From positions 1 through 64,000 of the forward strand of contig NZ_JAJFET010000004.1 of assembly GCF_020707215.1 (NCBI RefSeq): a stretch of 64,000 nt of DNA. Reading direction: 5' to 3'. The notes below the pieces were generated by a model that had not been told where the DNA came from, searched no databases, and worked only from the letters and a program-made list of their open reading frames with translations. Positions 51,751 through 63,769 of the stretch are shown piece by piece; positions within the stretch are counted from its first letter, which is position 1; every line of letters starts with the position of its first letter. The position numbers and the translations under genes were made by a program. This DNA comes from Sphingomonas sp. PL-96 (GTDB taxonomy: Bacteria; Pseudomonadota; Alphaproteobacteria; Sphingomonadales; Sphingomonadaceae).

Positions 51751-51845
51751 ATCCTCGTGCTCCCGCGTAGGCGGGAGCCCAGGGGCCCGAGCACTGCACG
51801 CCGCGGTTCTGCTCGGCCCTGGATCCCTGCCTGCGCAGCGATACA
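51751..51845. repeat. Intergenic repeat, family B copy 3
   Basis: CATCCTCGTGCTCCCGCGTA, GCGGGAGCCCAGGGGCC and GATCCCTGCCTGCGCAGCGA match the modules of copies 1 and 2 with substitutions. It lies between the HhH gene and the small gene behind ppdK. Confidence 0.65.
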
Positions 51846-51886
51846 TTCTTATCTTGGGCGCCGCTGGAGACGCAGACTGCGCCCCC

Positions 51887-52089
51887 TCAGATCGTCACCC
51901 ACTCCGTCCCGCCGGGCCAAAGCTGGTCCTCGATGCGGTCGCCAGCCAGGGTGAGCGCGGCGAGGATCGCCGCCACCACCAGCATGTCGAACAGCAGGAT
52001 CGCCGCCCAGACGACATAGGGGTGGAAGGGTCCGATCGGATCGAACCCGTCCCGAGTCAGCTTCTGACCCTCGCCCGGGCGGCGCATGC

Positions 52090-52093
<4 letters not shown>
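51887..52093 (-). CDS. 68-residue single-pass membrane protein behind ppdK
   Basis: The frame starts at an ATG overlapping the ppdK stop (ATGA) and encodes MSMRRPGEGQKLTRDGFDPI, then one transmembrane helix (VVWAAILLFDMLVVAAILAA) and a short polar tail ending WVTI. No family is recognised. The overlap implies coupling to ppdK translation, so it is probably expressed, but a functional link is not established. Confidence 0.6.
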
Positions 52094-54756
<2,663 letters not shown>

Positions 54757-54853
54757 CGTGGTTCCTTGCGTGGGTTGGAGTGCGTTCCCTGGGGAGGAGG
54801 ATCACAAACCAGACCTTCGGACGAAGGATAGCATCAGCGCATCGGGCTGTCCG

Positions 54854-57352
54854 CTATCCTTCGATCCGGGAGAAATCGGCCACCCGGTGCACCGCCGCCC
54901 GCACCCGCGCCAGCAGCGCGAGCCGTGCCGTGCGCTTGGCGGGATCGGCGTCGTTGACGGTCACGTCGTCGAAGAAGCCGTCGATTGGCGCGCGCAAGGA
55001 AGCGAGCGCGGCCATAGCGCCTTCGAAATCCTCGTCGGCGATCGCCTTGGCCGCGCGCGGCTCGGCAACGTCGAGGGCCGCCATCAGCGCGTCCTCGGCA
55101 GGCTCGGGCTCGTACGACAGCGACTGCGCACGCTCGCTGCGCGCAAAGGCGGCGACGGAATCGGTGAACGCGCCCTGCTCCACCTCGACCAGCGGGTCTT
55201 CCTCGCCGGTCTGGGGAATGCCGTCAGGCTGGCCGCCGGCAAAGGGATGGCTGGTGCCGTCGTGCTCGGTCGTGCCCTGGCGGTCGACCGCCTGATTGGC
55301 CTCCTCGTCCTGGAAGCGCAGATTGCCCGGCGTGCCCGTGCTGCCCACCGGCACGGCCGACCCCGGCGCATCGGGGGCATTGGCGGCAACGCTGCGGTGG
55401 ACGCCGATGGCCGCGCCCCGCGCTGCTCCCTCGGCTTCGCCGCTGACGTGCGCGGTACCCTCGCCGTTCGCGCCGCCCACCTGCCGTGCTCCGGCCTCGA
55501 CCGGCGAGCGGGGCTCGTCCGGAACGGTGTAGCCTTCCTTCTTCAGGATGTTGGCCGCCCGCTTGTAGCCAGCGAGCAGGTTGGTGCCGTCCTCGGTGGT
55601 CACAAACCCCTGCAACGCATGCACCCGCGCCAGCAGCCGGACGAGATCGTCCTCGCCACCCAGCGCAAACACCGCGTCGATCAGGTCGTGGCGAACCCCC
55701 GCCTCACGCTGCTGCACCTTCAGACGATCGGCGAAGAAGTCGAGCACGTCCTCGCCTGCCACCTGCGAGAGAGGCAGCCGCAGCTTGTTGTCGAGCAGCA
55801 GCGCGATCACCCCGAGCGCCGAGCGCCGCAGCGCGAACGGATCCTTGGAGCCGCTCGGCTTGAGGTCCACGCCGAAGAACTGGGTGATGCTGTCCAGCTT
55901 GTCCGCCAGCGCCACTGCCACCGTCACCGGCGCGGTGGGCACGTCATCGCCCTGCCCCACCGGCTTGTAGTGATCGCGGATCGCCTCGGCCACTTCCTGC
56001 GGCTCACCCTGCGCGGCGGCATAATAGCCGCCCATCAGGCCCTGCAGTTCCGGGAACTCGCCGACCATGCCAGTGACGAGATCGGCCTTGGCGAGCCGCG
56101 CGGCGCGCTCGGCCATGTCGGCCAGCCGCTCGCGATCGGCACTCACCGTGCCCGCGGCGATGTCGCGCGCGTCGATCGGCGAGGACGACGGATCCAGCGG
56201 CAGTTCGACCTTTGCCGGCGCCTCGCCCGCGCCGACGATGCCCTGCTCCACCAGCCAGCGGGCGAGCTTGGCCACCCGCTCGACCTTGTCGGCGACGGTG
56301 CCGAGCTTTTCGTGGAAGACGATCTTCTCGAGCTTGGGGGTCAGGTCCTCCAGCCGCGTCTTCAGGTCCGTCTCGTAGAAAAACTTGGCGTCCGACAGCC
56401 GCGCGGCGAGCACCTTGCGGTTGCCCTCGACGATCTTGTCACCGCCATCCTCGGGGTCGATGTTGGCGGTGCAGACGAACGCGCTCGCGAGCTTGCCCTC
56501 GGCATCGCGGCAGACAAAATACTTCTGGTTCACGCGCGCGGTGAGCTGGATCACCTCGGGCGGCACCGAGAGATAGCTCTCGTCGAAACGGCCGAGCAGC
56601 GGCATCGGGAATTCGGTGAGGCCGGCGTTCTCGAACAGCAGCCCCTCGTCCTCGACCAGCGTCAGGCCAGCACTCTGCGCGGCAAGCTTTGCCCCCACCG
56701 CGATGCTCGCCCGGCGCTCGGCGCCGTCGACGATCACATGGCAGGCGCGCAGCTTCTCGACATAGTCGTGTGCCGATCCGATGGTGATGACGCCCGGGTG
56801 GTGGAAGCGATGCCCGAGCGTCGCCGCGCCCGACGATACGCCGAACACCTCGAACGGCACCACCGTGTCGTCGAGCAGCGCGACGATGCCCTGCAGCGGG
56901 CGCACCCAGCGCGGGCTCTCGGTCGACACCGACGGCGCGCCCCAGCGCATCGCCTTGGGCCACGGGAACGCGCGCACGACCGCCGGAACCGCCTCGGCCA
57001 GCACCTCGGCCGTCGCACGTCCCGGCTTGTCGGTGACCGCGAACAGCACGCCGTCGCGCTCGACCAGATCCTCGCGGGTGAGGCCGGTCTTGCGCAGGAA
57101 CCCCTCCAGCGCCTGCGGCGGCGCGGAGGCACGCGGCCCCTTCACTTCCTCGCGCACGGCTTCGGTCGCGAGCGGCAGGCCGCGCGCGATCAGCGCCAGC
57201 CGGCGCGGGCTGGCATAGGTGACGATCTCCGCCGCCTTCAGCCCCGCCTTGCCGAGCTCGGCCGCGAACAGCTTGGCCAGGTCCTCGCGCGCCCGCTCCT
57301 GCATGCGCGCCGGGATTTCCTCCGAGCGGAGTTCGAGAAGAAAGTCGCTCAT
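54854..57352 (-). CDS. glyS: Glycyl-tRNA synthetase beta subunit, with a long insertion
   Basis: The 832-residue protein starts [20 protein letters not shown] and shows the GlyS landmarks [42 protein letters not shown] and [14 protein letters not shown], ending in the anticodon-binding-like part ([15 protein letters not shown]). It is more than 100 residues longer than a usual GlyS of roughly 690. The extra length is concentrated at about residues 615-715, where a Gly/Ala/Pro/Asp-rich stretch ([20 protein letters not shown] and on) separates [11 protein letters not shown] from the C-terminal helices. The start overlaps glyQ by 4 bases. Confidence 0.94.
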   Translation of the reverse strand: MSDFLLELRSEEIPARMQERAREDLAKLFAAELGKAGLKAAEIVTYASPRRLALIARGLPLATEAVREEVKGPRASAPPQALEGFLRKTGLTREDLVERDGVLFAVTDKPGRATAEVLAEAVPAVVRAFPWPKAMRWGAPSVSTESPRWVRPLQGIVALLDDTVVPFEVFGVSSGAATLGHRFHHPGVITIGSAHDYVEKLRACHVIVDGAERRASIAVGAKLAAQSAGLTLVEDEGLLFENAGLTEFPMPLLGRFDESYLSVPPEVIQLTARVNQKYFVCRDAEGKLASAFVCTANIDPEDGGDKIVEGNRKVLAARLSDAKFFYETDLKTRLEDLTPKLEKIVFHEKLGTVADKVERVAKLARWLVEQGIVGAGEAPAKVELPLDPSSSPIDARDIAAGTVSADRERLADMAERAARLAKADLVTGMVGEFPELQGLMGGYYAAAQGEPQEVAEAIRDHYKPVGQGDDVPTAPVTVAVALADKLDSITQFFGVDLKPSGSKDPFALRRSALGVIALLLDNKLRLPLSQVAGEDVLDFFADRLKVQQREAGVRHDLIDAVFALGGEDDLVRLLARVHALQGFVTTEDGTNLLAGYKRAANILKKEGYTVPDEPRSPVEAGARQVGGANGEGTAHVSGEAEGAARGAAIGVHRSVAANAPDAPGSAVPVGSTGTPGNLRFQDEEANQAVDRQGTTEHDGTSHPFAGGQPDGIPQTGEEDPLVEVEQGAFTDSVAAFARSERAQSLSYEPEPAEDALMAALDVAEPRAAKAIADEDFEGAMAALASLRAPIDGFFDDVTVNDADPAKRTARLALLARVRAAVHRVADFSRIEG

Positions 57353-58260
57353 GCCGTCCACCCCGGGAAGCGTGCCTGCCATTCGGGCGTCTTCTTCTCG
57401 ATCCACGCAGCGCACGCGCCCTTCGCAAGATCGCGCACCCGGCCGATATAGGCCTGGCGCTCGGCGACCGAGATCACCCCGCGCGCCTGCAACAGGTTGA
57501 AGGTGTGGCTGGCCTTGATCGCCTGTTCGTACGCCGGGATCGGAAGGCCCGCGGCAAGGCAGCGCTCACACTCGGCTGCGGCCTTGCGGAACTGGTCGAA
57601 CAACGTGTCGGTGTCGGCGACCTCGAAGTTCCAGGTCGACATCTGGACCTCGTTCTCATGGAACACGTCGCCATAGGTGACGCCCGCGTCGTTGAACGCC
57701 AGATCGTACACCGAATCCTTGTTCTGGATGTACATGGCGAGGCGTTCCAGGCCGTAGGTCAGCTCGCCCGCCACCGGCTTGCAGTCGAACCCGCCCATCT
57801 GCTGGAAATAGGTGAACTGGGTGACTTCCATGCCATCGCACCAGACTTCCCAGCCCAGGCCCCAGGCGCCCAGCGTCGGCGACTCCCAGTCGTCCTCCAC
57901 GAAGCGGATGTCGTGGCGGGTGAAGTCGATGCCGATCGCCGCCAGCGAGCCCAGGTACAGCTCCTGCAAATCCGCCGGGCTCGGCTTCAGGATCACCTGA
58001 TACTGGTAATAATGCTGCAGCCGGTTCGGGTTCTCGCCATAGCGTCCGTCGGTCGGACGGCGGCACGGCTGGACGAACGCGGCGTTCCACGGCTCCGGCC
58101 CCAGCGCGCGCAGCGTCGTGGCGGTGTGGAAGGTGCCGGCGCCCATCTCCATGTCGTACGGCTGGAGGATGAGACAGCCCCGATCGCTCCAATAGTCATG
58201 GAGCGTGAGGATCATGCGCTGGAAGCTGAGTGGCTCGGACACGGCCGCGCTTTGACCCAT
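57349..58260 (-). CDS. glyQ: Glycyl-tRNA synthetase alpha subunit
   Basis: The 303-residue protein is a complete Gly[73 protein letters not shown] and [10 protein letters not shown] are all present. It carries the aminoacylation active site and pairs with GlyS. The ATG at 58260 is preferred; a GTG or ATG a few codons further upstream is possible. It overlaps glyS by 4 bases (ATGA). Confidence 0.96.
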   Translation of the reverse strand: MGQSAAVSEPLSFQRMILTLHDYWSDRGCLILQPYDMEMGAGTFHTATTLRALGPEPWNAAFVQPCRRPTDGRYGENPNRLQHYYQYQVILKPSPADLQELYLGSLAAIGIDFTRHDIRFVEDDWESPTLGAWGLGWEVWCDGMEVTQFTYFQQMGGFDCKPVAGELTYGLERLAMYIQNKDSVYDLAFNDAGVTYGDVFHENEVQMSTWNFEVADTDTLFDQFRKAAAECERCLAAGLPIPAYEQAIKASHTFNLLQARGVISVAERQAYIGRVRDLAKGACAAWIEKKTPEWQARFPGWTA

Positions 58261-58345
58261 GGCCCGAAGGGGGTCAAGCATCCACCCCGGCCGAAGGCGC
58301 CGAGACGGGCGCGATTTCGGGCCGTGCCCGTGGGGCTACGGCTGC

Positions 58346-60382
58346 CTACCGAAGATCAGACGGGGATGCGCACGGCACGTCGCTGGCCGTCCAGTCGAAG
58401 TCGTAGGTGGTCGGCACCGTCTCCCCCTTGCCGACGCCCGCCTCCTTGCCGAGCGGATCATAGAAGATCCACCCCATGCTGTTGTCGAACGCAGCGATCC
58501 GGGCGTTGTCGCGCTGTGCGGTCGCCACGTCGACCTCCGGCTGTTCGACCCGCGACCCTCGGATCATGCGCAGCGCCCCGTCGCGCAGCTCCCAGGCGCG
58601 ATGATAGCTGCGCCCGAACACGCGGGTATCGAAGCTGGGCTTGGCGGACCAGTGCTCGGCGCGCGTCGCGCTCGGCAGCCGCACCGTGGTGGCGTGACAC
58701 GTATACTCGGGCCGGGTGTAGAAGGGCGCATCCGACGTCTCGCCCGGCGCCCGCACCCGACGCTCGGGCGGGTTGAAACCGCCGCCCGGCAGCGCCAGCG
58801 ATTTGGCGCCCATGCTGCCGTCCTCCCAGTTCACCGTCCCGGTGCCGCTGATGGTCAGGATGCTGGCGCCCGCCTTCTGGTCATAGCGCCATTGCACGTC
58901 GTCGATCGACTGCCAGACCTCTCCCACCGCGTTCTGGCGGAATCCGGCGAGCAGCTGCGCCGGAGAAATCGATGCGAACTGCATCTGCTTCTGCAATCCC
59001 GCGAGGCCCCGGACAATCTCGGTCGTCACGATCCGCGCAGGCTTGTCGAAGCCGGCCCGCGCATCGATCTCGAACAGGTTGATCTCGTCCGGTGTGGTCG
59101 CCGGCTGCCACGCCAGTTTCTCGATGGCGCTGCCTTTTGCGGTGACCGGCAGCGCCCAGCCGATCGGATAGACCGGCCGCGCGCTCGGCCCCGCAACCGG
59201 CGGGAGCGTCCCGTCGAGCCAATAGGTCTGGCCATCGATCTGCGCGCGGACCAGCACATGGTCGAACAACTGCGGCAGCGGCAGGCGCTGGTCGAAGCCG
59301 TCGTCCATTCCGCTGGAGTTGACCAGCACCGGCTCCGCCGGAATGCCCATTTCCGCCAGCAGCGCCAGCAGCAGCACCGTCTTTCCCTTGCAGTCGCCAT
59401 ATCGGCGCTGCCAGGTCTCGTCCGCGGTAGCCGGGATCAGATTGCCGCCGTTCAGCCCGACATAGATGTAGCGCACGTCCTGCTGCACCAGCTTCAGTGC
59501 GGCGGCTGCGCGATCGAGCGGTCGCGCCTGTGCGGCAGCGATGCGGGCGGCCTCCTGCCTGATGGCAGAATTGGCCGCAAGCGTTCCGGCCTTGGCGAAC
59601 AGCGGCGCGAAATGGCGGGACATCGCGCCCCAATCCGCAAAGTCGCTATATTCCACCGTCCGCTGCCACGAATAGCGGGGCGGCGCATCCTTGGGCGGCG
59701 ACACGAGCGCGGGATTGTCGAAGCGGAAATGCACCGCACGCTCACCCTTCGCCATCGCCGCGGTCATGTCCGGCGTCATCTTCAGGGCGGGCTCGCGCCC
59801 CTGCTCCCAACTCAGCCCCAGATGGTAACGGCCCGGTGCCGGGGCCGGTGCGAGCAGCAGGAATCCGGCTTCATTGTGGCCCAGCCCGGGATCGTTCGAA
59901 AAGGTCGTGAGGTCGACCTCCAGCTCGTCGCCGACGCGCAGGTCCGGCACGCGGAGCACGGCCGTCAACGTCCCGTCCAGCCTCGCCGCCTCCAGCTGGT
60001 CCTCGCGGCGCAGGATCTCGAACGACGCGCCCTTCAGGACGTCGGTGGCCTGGCCGTCGCGAAACAGCGTGATGCCATGCACGATCGGCGCTCCCGCACC
60101 GGGGTTCCAGGCAATGGCGATGTTGCCGAGCTGCAGCGCGCTCGAGTCCAGTATTTTGATGCGATAGCCCAGATACTGCGCCTGCCCCTTGTCGCCGAGA
60201 TGGACCTCGACATCCTGGCGGCGCAGGAACACCGGACCGCTGACCGTCTCCGGCACCGGCAGCAATTCGGACGGGGTCACCCAAGCCGGGGGCGGACCGC
60301 GACGCACCTGTTCGGATTGCGCATAGGCGGGGCCAGCAACCAGCAACGACCCCGCAATCAGCAAGCCAGCACGCACCCTCAT
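58346..60382 (-). CDS. DUF3857 transglutaminase-like protein, exported
   Basis: The 678-residue protein has a signal peptide (cleavage near PAYAQ), a DUF3857 domain (about residues 55-220), a transglutaminase-like core (about 260-350; ETWQRRYGDCKGKTVLLLAL with the catalytic-type Cys) and a long beta-rich C-terminal part. The architecture is common in proteobacteria and Bacteroidetes and should be periplasmic; the true activity is unknown. It stands alone and diverges from the TraB-family gene. The ATG at 60382 starts the signal peptide. Confidence 0.85.
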   Translation of the reverse strand: MRVRAGLLIAGSLLVAGPAYAQSEQVRRGPPPAWVTPSELLPVPETVSGPVFLRRQDVEVHLGDKGQAQYLGYRIKILDSSALQLGNIAIAWNPGAGAPIVHGITLFRDGQATDVLKGASFEILRREDQLEAARLDGTLTAVLRVPDLRVGDELEVDLTTFSNDPGLGHNEAGFLLLAPAPAPGRYHLGLSWEQGREPALKMTPDMTAAMAKGERAVHFRFDNPALVSPPKDAPPRYSWQRTVEYSDFADWGAMSRHFAPLFAKAGTLAANSAIRQEAARIAAAQARPLDRAAAALKLVQQDVRYIYVGLNGGNLIPATADETWQRRYGDCKGKTVLLLALLAEMGIPAEPVLVNSSGMDDGFDQRLPLPQLFDHVLVRAQIDGQTYWLDGTLPPVAGPSARPVYPIGWALPVTAKGSAIEKLAWQPATTPDEINLFEIDARAGFDKPARIVTTEIVRGLAGLQKQMQFASISPAQLLAGFRQNAVGEVWQSIDDVQWRYDQKAGASILTISGTGTVNWEDGSMGAKSLALPGGGFNPPERRVRAPGETSDAPFYTRPEYTCHATTVRLPSATRAEHWSAKPSFDTRVFGRSYHRAWELRDGALRMIRGSRVEQPEVDVATAQRDNARIAAFDNSMGWIFYDPLGKEAGVGKGETVPTTYDFDWTASDVPCASPSDLR

Positions 60383-60542
60383 CGCTATCCCCCCGTCCCC
60401 TGGCCCTTGTTGTGGCAGAAGCGCCGCGCCGTGCAAGGCTCGGGCCTCACTGGAGCGACCGTGGACCGGACAACCAGCATGCTTTGCGCGAGAATTGCTC
60501 GTCCCGCTTCAGCTTGCCCGCATCCCCCTGTAAGGCTCGCCT

Positions 60543-61436
60543 ATGCCGCTCGTCCGCCTGCTCCTGGCAGCCTCCGCCCTGTTCTTTGCCGGTCCGGCCG
60601 CGCGTCCAGCGGGGCCGCCCGCGCAGCCGGCGCTCTGGGCAGTGCGCGACGCCGATACGGTCGTCTATCTGTTCGGCTCGGTGCATGAGCTGCGCCCCGA
60701 TCTTGCCTGGTTCCAGGGGCCGGTGCGCCGGGCGTTCGAGGCGAGCAACACGCTGGTGCTCGAATTGGTCGCCCCGCCGGAGGCGGAGGTGCAGGCGGCA
60801 CTCCGCCGGGCAGCGCCGCCCGCCGACACGCCGCCCCTCCCCCAGCGTCTGCCGCCGGGCTATGCCGAGAAGCTCGCCGCCGCGACGCGCGCTGCCGGCT
60901 ATCCCGATGGCGCGTTCGACCGCATGGACCCGTGGCTCGCCGCAACGTCGCTTTCCATCCTGCCGCTGCGCCGCACCGGCTATCGCCGGGAAGCCGGAGT
61001 GGAAGCGGTGCTCACCGCTGCCGCAAAGGCCGCCGGCAAGCCGGTCGAAGGCCTCGAGACACAGGGCGATCAGATCGCGATGTTCGACCAACTGCCCGAA
61101 GCCGAGCAGATCGCGATGCTCACGCGCGTCCTCGACGGCCAGGATCGCGCCACCGACGTGATGCGCCGCACCGCCGAAGCCTGGAGCGGCGGCGACACCG
61201 ATGCGCTGGCGGCAATCGTCGCAGAGGATTTGCGCCAGACCTCCGACGCCGTGCAGCAGCGGGTGCTCGCCGACCGCAACGCCGCCTGGGCAGCCTGGAT
61301 CGCGGGTCGCATGGTAAGGCCCGGGACGGTGTTCATGGCTGTCGGCACCGGTCACCTCGTCGGCACGGGTTCGCTGCAGGACGCGCTTGCCGCCAAAGGC
61401 CTGCGCGTCCGCCGGCTCACCCCGGCGACGCCCTGA
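60543..61436 (+). CDS. TraB/GumN family protein, exported
   Basis: The 297-residue protein has a signal peptide (LLLAASALFFAGPAA) and a TraB/GumN domain: ALWAVRDADTVVYLFGSVHE with the conserved GxxH, a second conserved region around GLETQGDQIAMFDQLPEAEQ, and the C-terminal RNAAWAAWIAGRM...VFMAVGTGHLVGTGSL. The family is related to a metal-dependent hydrolase/protease fold (Tiki-like), but its bacterial role is unproven. It is single and divergent from the DUF3857 gene. Confidence 0.88.
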   Translation: MPLVRLLLAASALFFAGPAARPAGPPAQPALWAVRDADTVVYLFGSVHELRPDLAWFQGPVRRAFEASNTLVLELVAPPEAEVQAALRRAAPPADTPPLPQRLPPGYAEKLAAATRAAGYPDGAFDRMDPWLAATSLSILPLRRTGYRREAGVEAVLTAAAKAAGKPVEGLETQGDQIAMFDQLPEAEQIAMLTRVLDGQDRATDVMRRTAEAWSGGDTDALAAIVAEDLRQTSDAVQQRVLADRNAAWAAWIAGRMVRPGTVFMAVGTGHLVGTGSLQDALAAKGLRVRRLTPATP

Positions 61437-61446
61437 GGACGTCAAC

Positions 61447-61975
61447 GACACCCGCAGCGGTGCCGACAGCACCGCCGGCTCGAATAATGGAGGACGGCCC
61501 GAAAAAGCGCTGCCACCAGCTCTCCAGCACGGCTCCGCACGTCCTGCCCGAGCAGCGACCGCAGGCGATCCTTGAACAGATGGATCACGCCGCTGCCAGC
61601 TACCGCCGCCATCAAGAACTTGGCACCCGCGCCCGCCCCAATACCGGGGCGCGGGGAGATCCACCCAGACCACGTCCCCGTCGCGCTCAACACCCGGGAT
61701 CGCTTGACGCCGCTGGCGAACCACCCGCGGTTGGAGCGATGCGCCAGCAAGTCGCGCCGGTACCCACCTCTGATCGCCCCGCGTCCGCGAACTGCTGAGC
61801 ATACCAGCCCTGCCTCCCGGCAGCGCCCGGCCCTTGTCCGAGAGGCCTTGTCAAAGAAGTGCAGTTCCTTCGCCGGTCGGATGAAGACGCCGGGGTGCTG
61901 GCTCGGCAGATGGTGGATTCAGGTGGTGCCGCGCTCGTCGCGCCGAGCACCAGGACGTCGATCGGCAGCGCCGAC
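61447..61975 (-). pseudogene. Decayed sulfotransferase-family gene
   Basis: On the minus strand the region opens with LPIDVLVLGA, shifts frame to RGTT, meets a stop, and continues IHHLPSQHPGVFIRPAKELH then FFDKAS. Together these reproduce the PAPS-binding start of sulfotransferases (IIGxxKxGTTSL...L..HP.VF...KE.HFF). Further on the reading is broken among frames; a segment reading HRSNRGWFASGVKR and LFKDRLRSLLGQDVRS may be C-terminal debris, which is uncertain. The span is shorter than a normal gene, so internal deletion is likely. The first 120 bases (61855-61975) are the well-supported part; the remainder of the 620-base gap holds no intact gene. Confidence 0.55.
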
Positions 61976-62056
61976 TCAGGGGCGTGAGGCCCCGGTCAGA
62001 AACGCGAAGGGCCGGCTCAGGGGCGCAAGCCGCCACCCTTGGTGCTTGCGCGCCCC

Positions 62057-62902
62057 TCACCGCACTCGCCGCGCGAGATAGAGCATGTCCCGGAACCGCG
62101 AGCGGTACGGGATCACCAGAGGAACGGGTTGCCCCAGCAGCTTCTTCACCGCCGCCTTGGCCGCCCAGCTGGCCGTATCCAGCCGCACCAGATCGCGGCG
62201 GTACGGCTCGAACCCCGCTTCGCTCAAAAAGGCGTCGAGCTGGGGACGGCCGGCAAACACCAGATGGTCCGGCAGGTCGAGCCGATCCGGATAACTTTGC
62301 GCACTGTCGAGTTCGGCGCCGTTGCCGGTCATCAGCACCAGCGTGCCTCCCGGACGCACCAGCCGCCGCACATCGGCCAGGAACGCGCCCGGATCCGGCA
62401 GGTGCGAGAACACGTTGATCAGCGACACGAAGTCGAAGCTCTCGGACAGCTGCGCCAGCTTGTCCGACGTAACCGGAAGGCCGCGCGCCCGCGCATGCGC
62501 CGCCTTTGCCGCCATCGGCTCGATGCCGCGGATGCGCGACCCGGCCGGCAGCACGTCGCGAAGCGCCTCGATCAGCTCGCCGAAACCGGCCCCGATATCG
62601 AGCCAGGACACCGGATCCTGGCCCAACTCGCCGGCCAGAACCCGCCGCATCCGCGCCTCATATCGCGCCAGCTTGCGCCGGCTGGGCGCGTACACGACCG
62701 ACAATGCGCCTGCCTCGTGCCGGTGCTGTCCCGTGCGCGTCGCCTCGCTGATCATGTCGTCCGCCGGCCGCGGCGAGACATAGACGAGCCCGCAGCCCAC
62801 GCACTTCACGGCCGAATAGCCGTTTTCGCAGCCCCAGCCCCATGCCTCGCGGCGGTTGCACAAGGGACAGGGGACGGCGACCTGCGCCGCCAGCGACGCC
62901 AT
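62057..62902 (-). CDS. Class I SAM-dependent methyltransferase with N-terminal zinc ribbon
   Basis: The 281-residue protein begins with a Cys4 zinc ribbon (CPLCN ... CVGCG, about residues 12-38), then a methyltransferase domain (about 85-230) with SAM motif I WLDIGAGFGELIEAL and LVLMTGNGAELDSAQSYPDR. This layout is common in sugar, O-antigen and polysaccharide clusters. The ATG at 62902 follows GAGGAG; a GTG at 62989 that overlaps the RTX stop would add 29 residues and cannot be excluded. It lies downstream of the RTX gene on the same strand. Confidence 0.82.
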   Translation of the reverse strand: MASLAAQVAVPCPLCNRREAWGWGCENGYSAVKCVGCGLVYVSPRPADDMISEATRTGQHRHEAGALSVVYAPSRRKLARYEARMRRVLAGELGQDPVSWLDIGAGFGELIEALRDVLPAGSRIRGIEPMAAKAAHARARGLPVTSDKLAQLSESFDFVSLINVFSHLPDPGAFLADVRRLVRPGGTLVLMTGNGAELDSAQSYPDRLDLPDHLVFAGRPQLDAFLSEAGFEPYRRDLVRLDTASWAAKAAVKKLLGQPVPLVIPYRSRFRDMLYLARRVR

Positions 62903-62985
62903 CGGCTCCTCGCCCACAGAGGCACCGGCCCCGCTGCATGCGGGACCGGTCCCCTGAGAGACCAGCCGGAGTGCCCGAGCCTCGC

Positions 62986-63567
62986 TCACGCAGCCAGCGA
63001 AAGGCCGCCGGTGTAACCCAGGCTCTCGAGATAATCCTCGAGCGCGGCGACCTGGTTGTGCTGCGCAGTGTTGTGTTTGGCCGTCACGACGTCCGCCAGC
63101 CACAGGTCCTGAGTCGACCCGTTGTCGGAGGTCAGCGTGAGCCGCACGTCCAGGTGTTCGCCGTCCGCATACAGGCTGTCGGGAAGCTCGGCGAACGTCG
63201 CGCCGGTGATGGTCACGCCATTCTTGAGGACCAGCGCGTCTTCCTTCGGCAAGTTGAAGTCCTTGATGATATCGACCGTGCCATCGGAGTAGTTGAAGTC
63301 GTCGAACACGAACTTGTCGGCGCCGTACCCGCCGAACAGGAAATCGCTTCCCGATCCGCCGAAGAGGATATCGTCCCCCGAGTCGCCTTGCAGATAGTCG
63401 TCGCCCGCCTGGCCGGCGAGATTATCGTCGCCCGAACCGCCCTTGATCAGGTCAGATCCGTACGTACCGTTGAGACGATCATTGCCGGCATCGCCGCTCA
63501 AGACATCGCTGCCGTTGCCATCGGCGACGATGACACTGTCACCCGGACCTCCATTGTAATAGGCCAT
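62986..63567 (-). CDS. Small RTX-type calcium-binding protein
   Basis: The 193-residue protein carries about seven tandem RTX nonapeptides (pattern GGxGxDxLx) at about residues 17-87: [55 protein letters not shown]-terminal domain (about 88-193; [20 protein letters not shown]) of the type following RTX repeats in secreted proteins comes next. There is no N-terminal signal, so type I secretion through a C-terminal signal is inferred. GGAGGAAG precedes the ATG. It is much smaller than toxins or lipases of the family and has no catalytic domain. Confidence 0.83.
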   Translation of the reverse strand: MAYYNGGPGDSVIVADGNGSDVLSGDAGNDRLNGTYGSDLIKGGSGDDNLAGQAGDDYLQGDSGDDILFGGSGSDFLFGGYGADKFVFDDFNYSDGTVDIIKDFNLPKEDALVLKNGVTITGATFAELPDSLYADGEHLDVRLTLTSDNGSTQDLWLADVVTAKHNTAQHNQVAALEDYLESLGYTGGLSLAA

Positions 63568-63769
63568 TGCTTCCTCCCGAACATGCGCGCGAGATCGGCC
63601 CCCAGGCCCCTTACCTGGAACAGAATAGCCGAGGTTCAAACAAGAAGACGCGCTTGAGATCGAATATCGTTAAAGACACTTTTCTGACAATCAGAACGGC
63701 AGGTCTTTCCGGCGAGATTGCTCCACAAGGGGTGCGATATCTTCCTCCGGAATGGATCTAATGTTCGAG

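Noticed and set aside
58259..60688. Plus-strand open frame of 809 codons
   Set aside because: Antisense to the DUF3857 gene; its composition is that of a shadow frame, and it runs across the divergent promoter region into traB.
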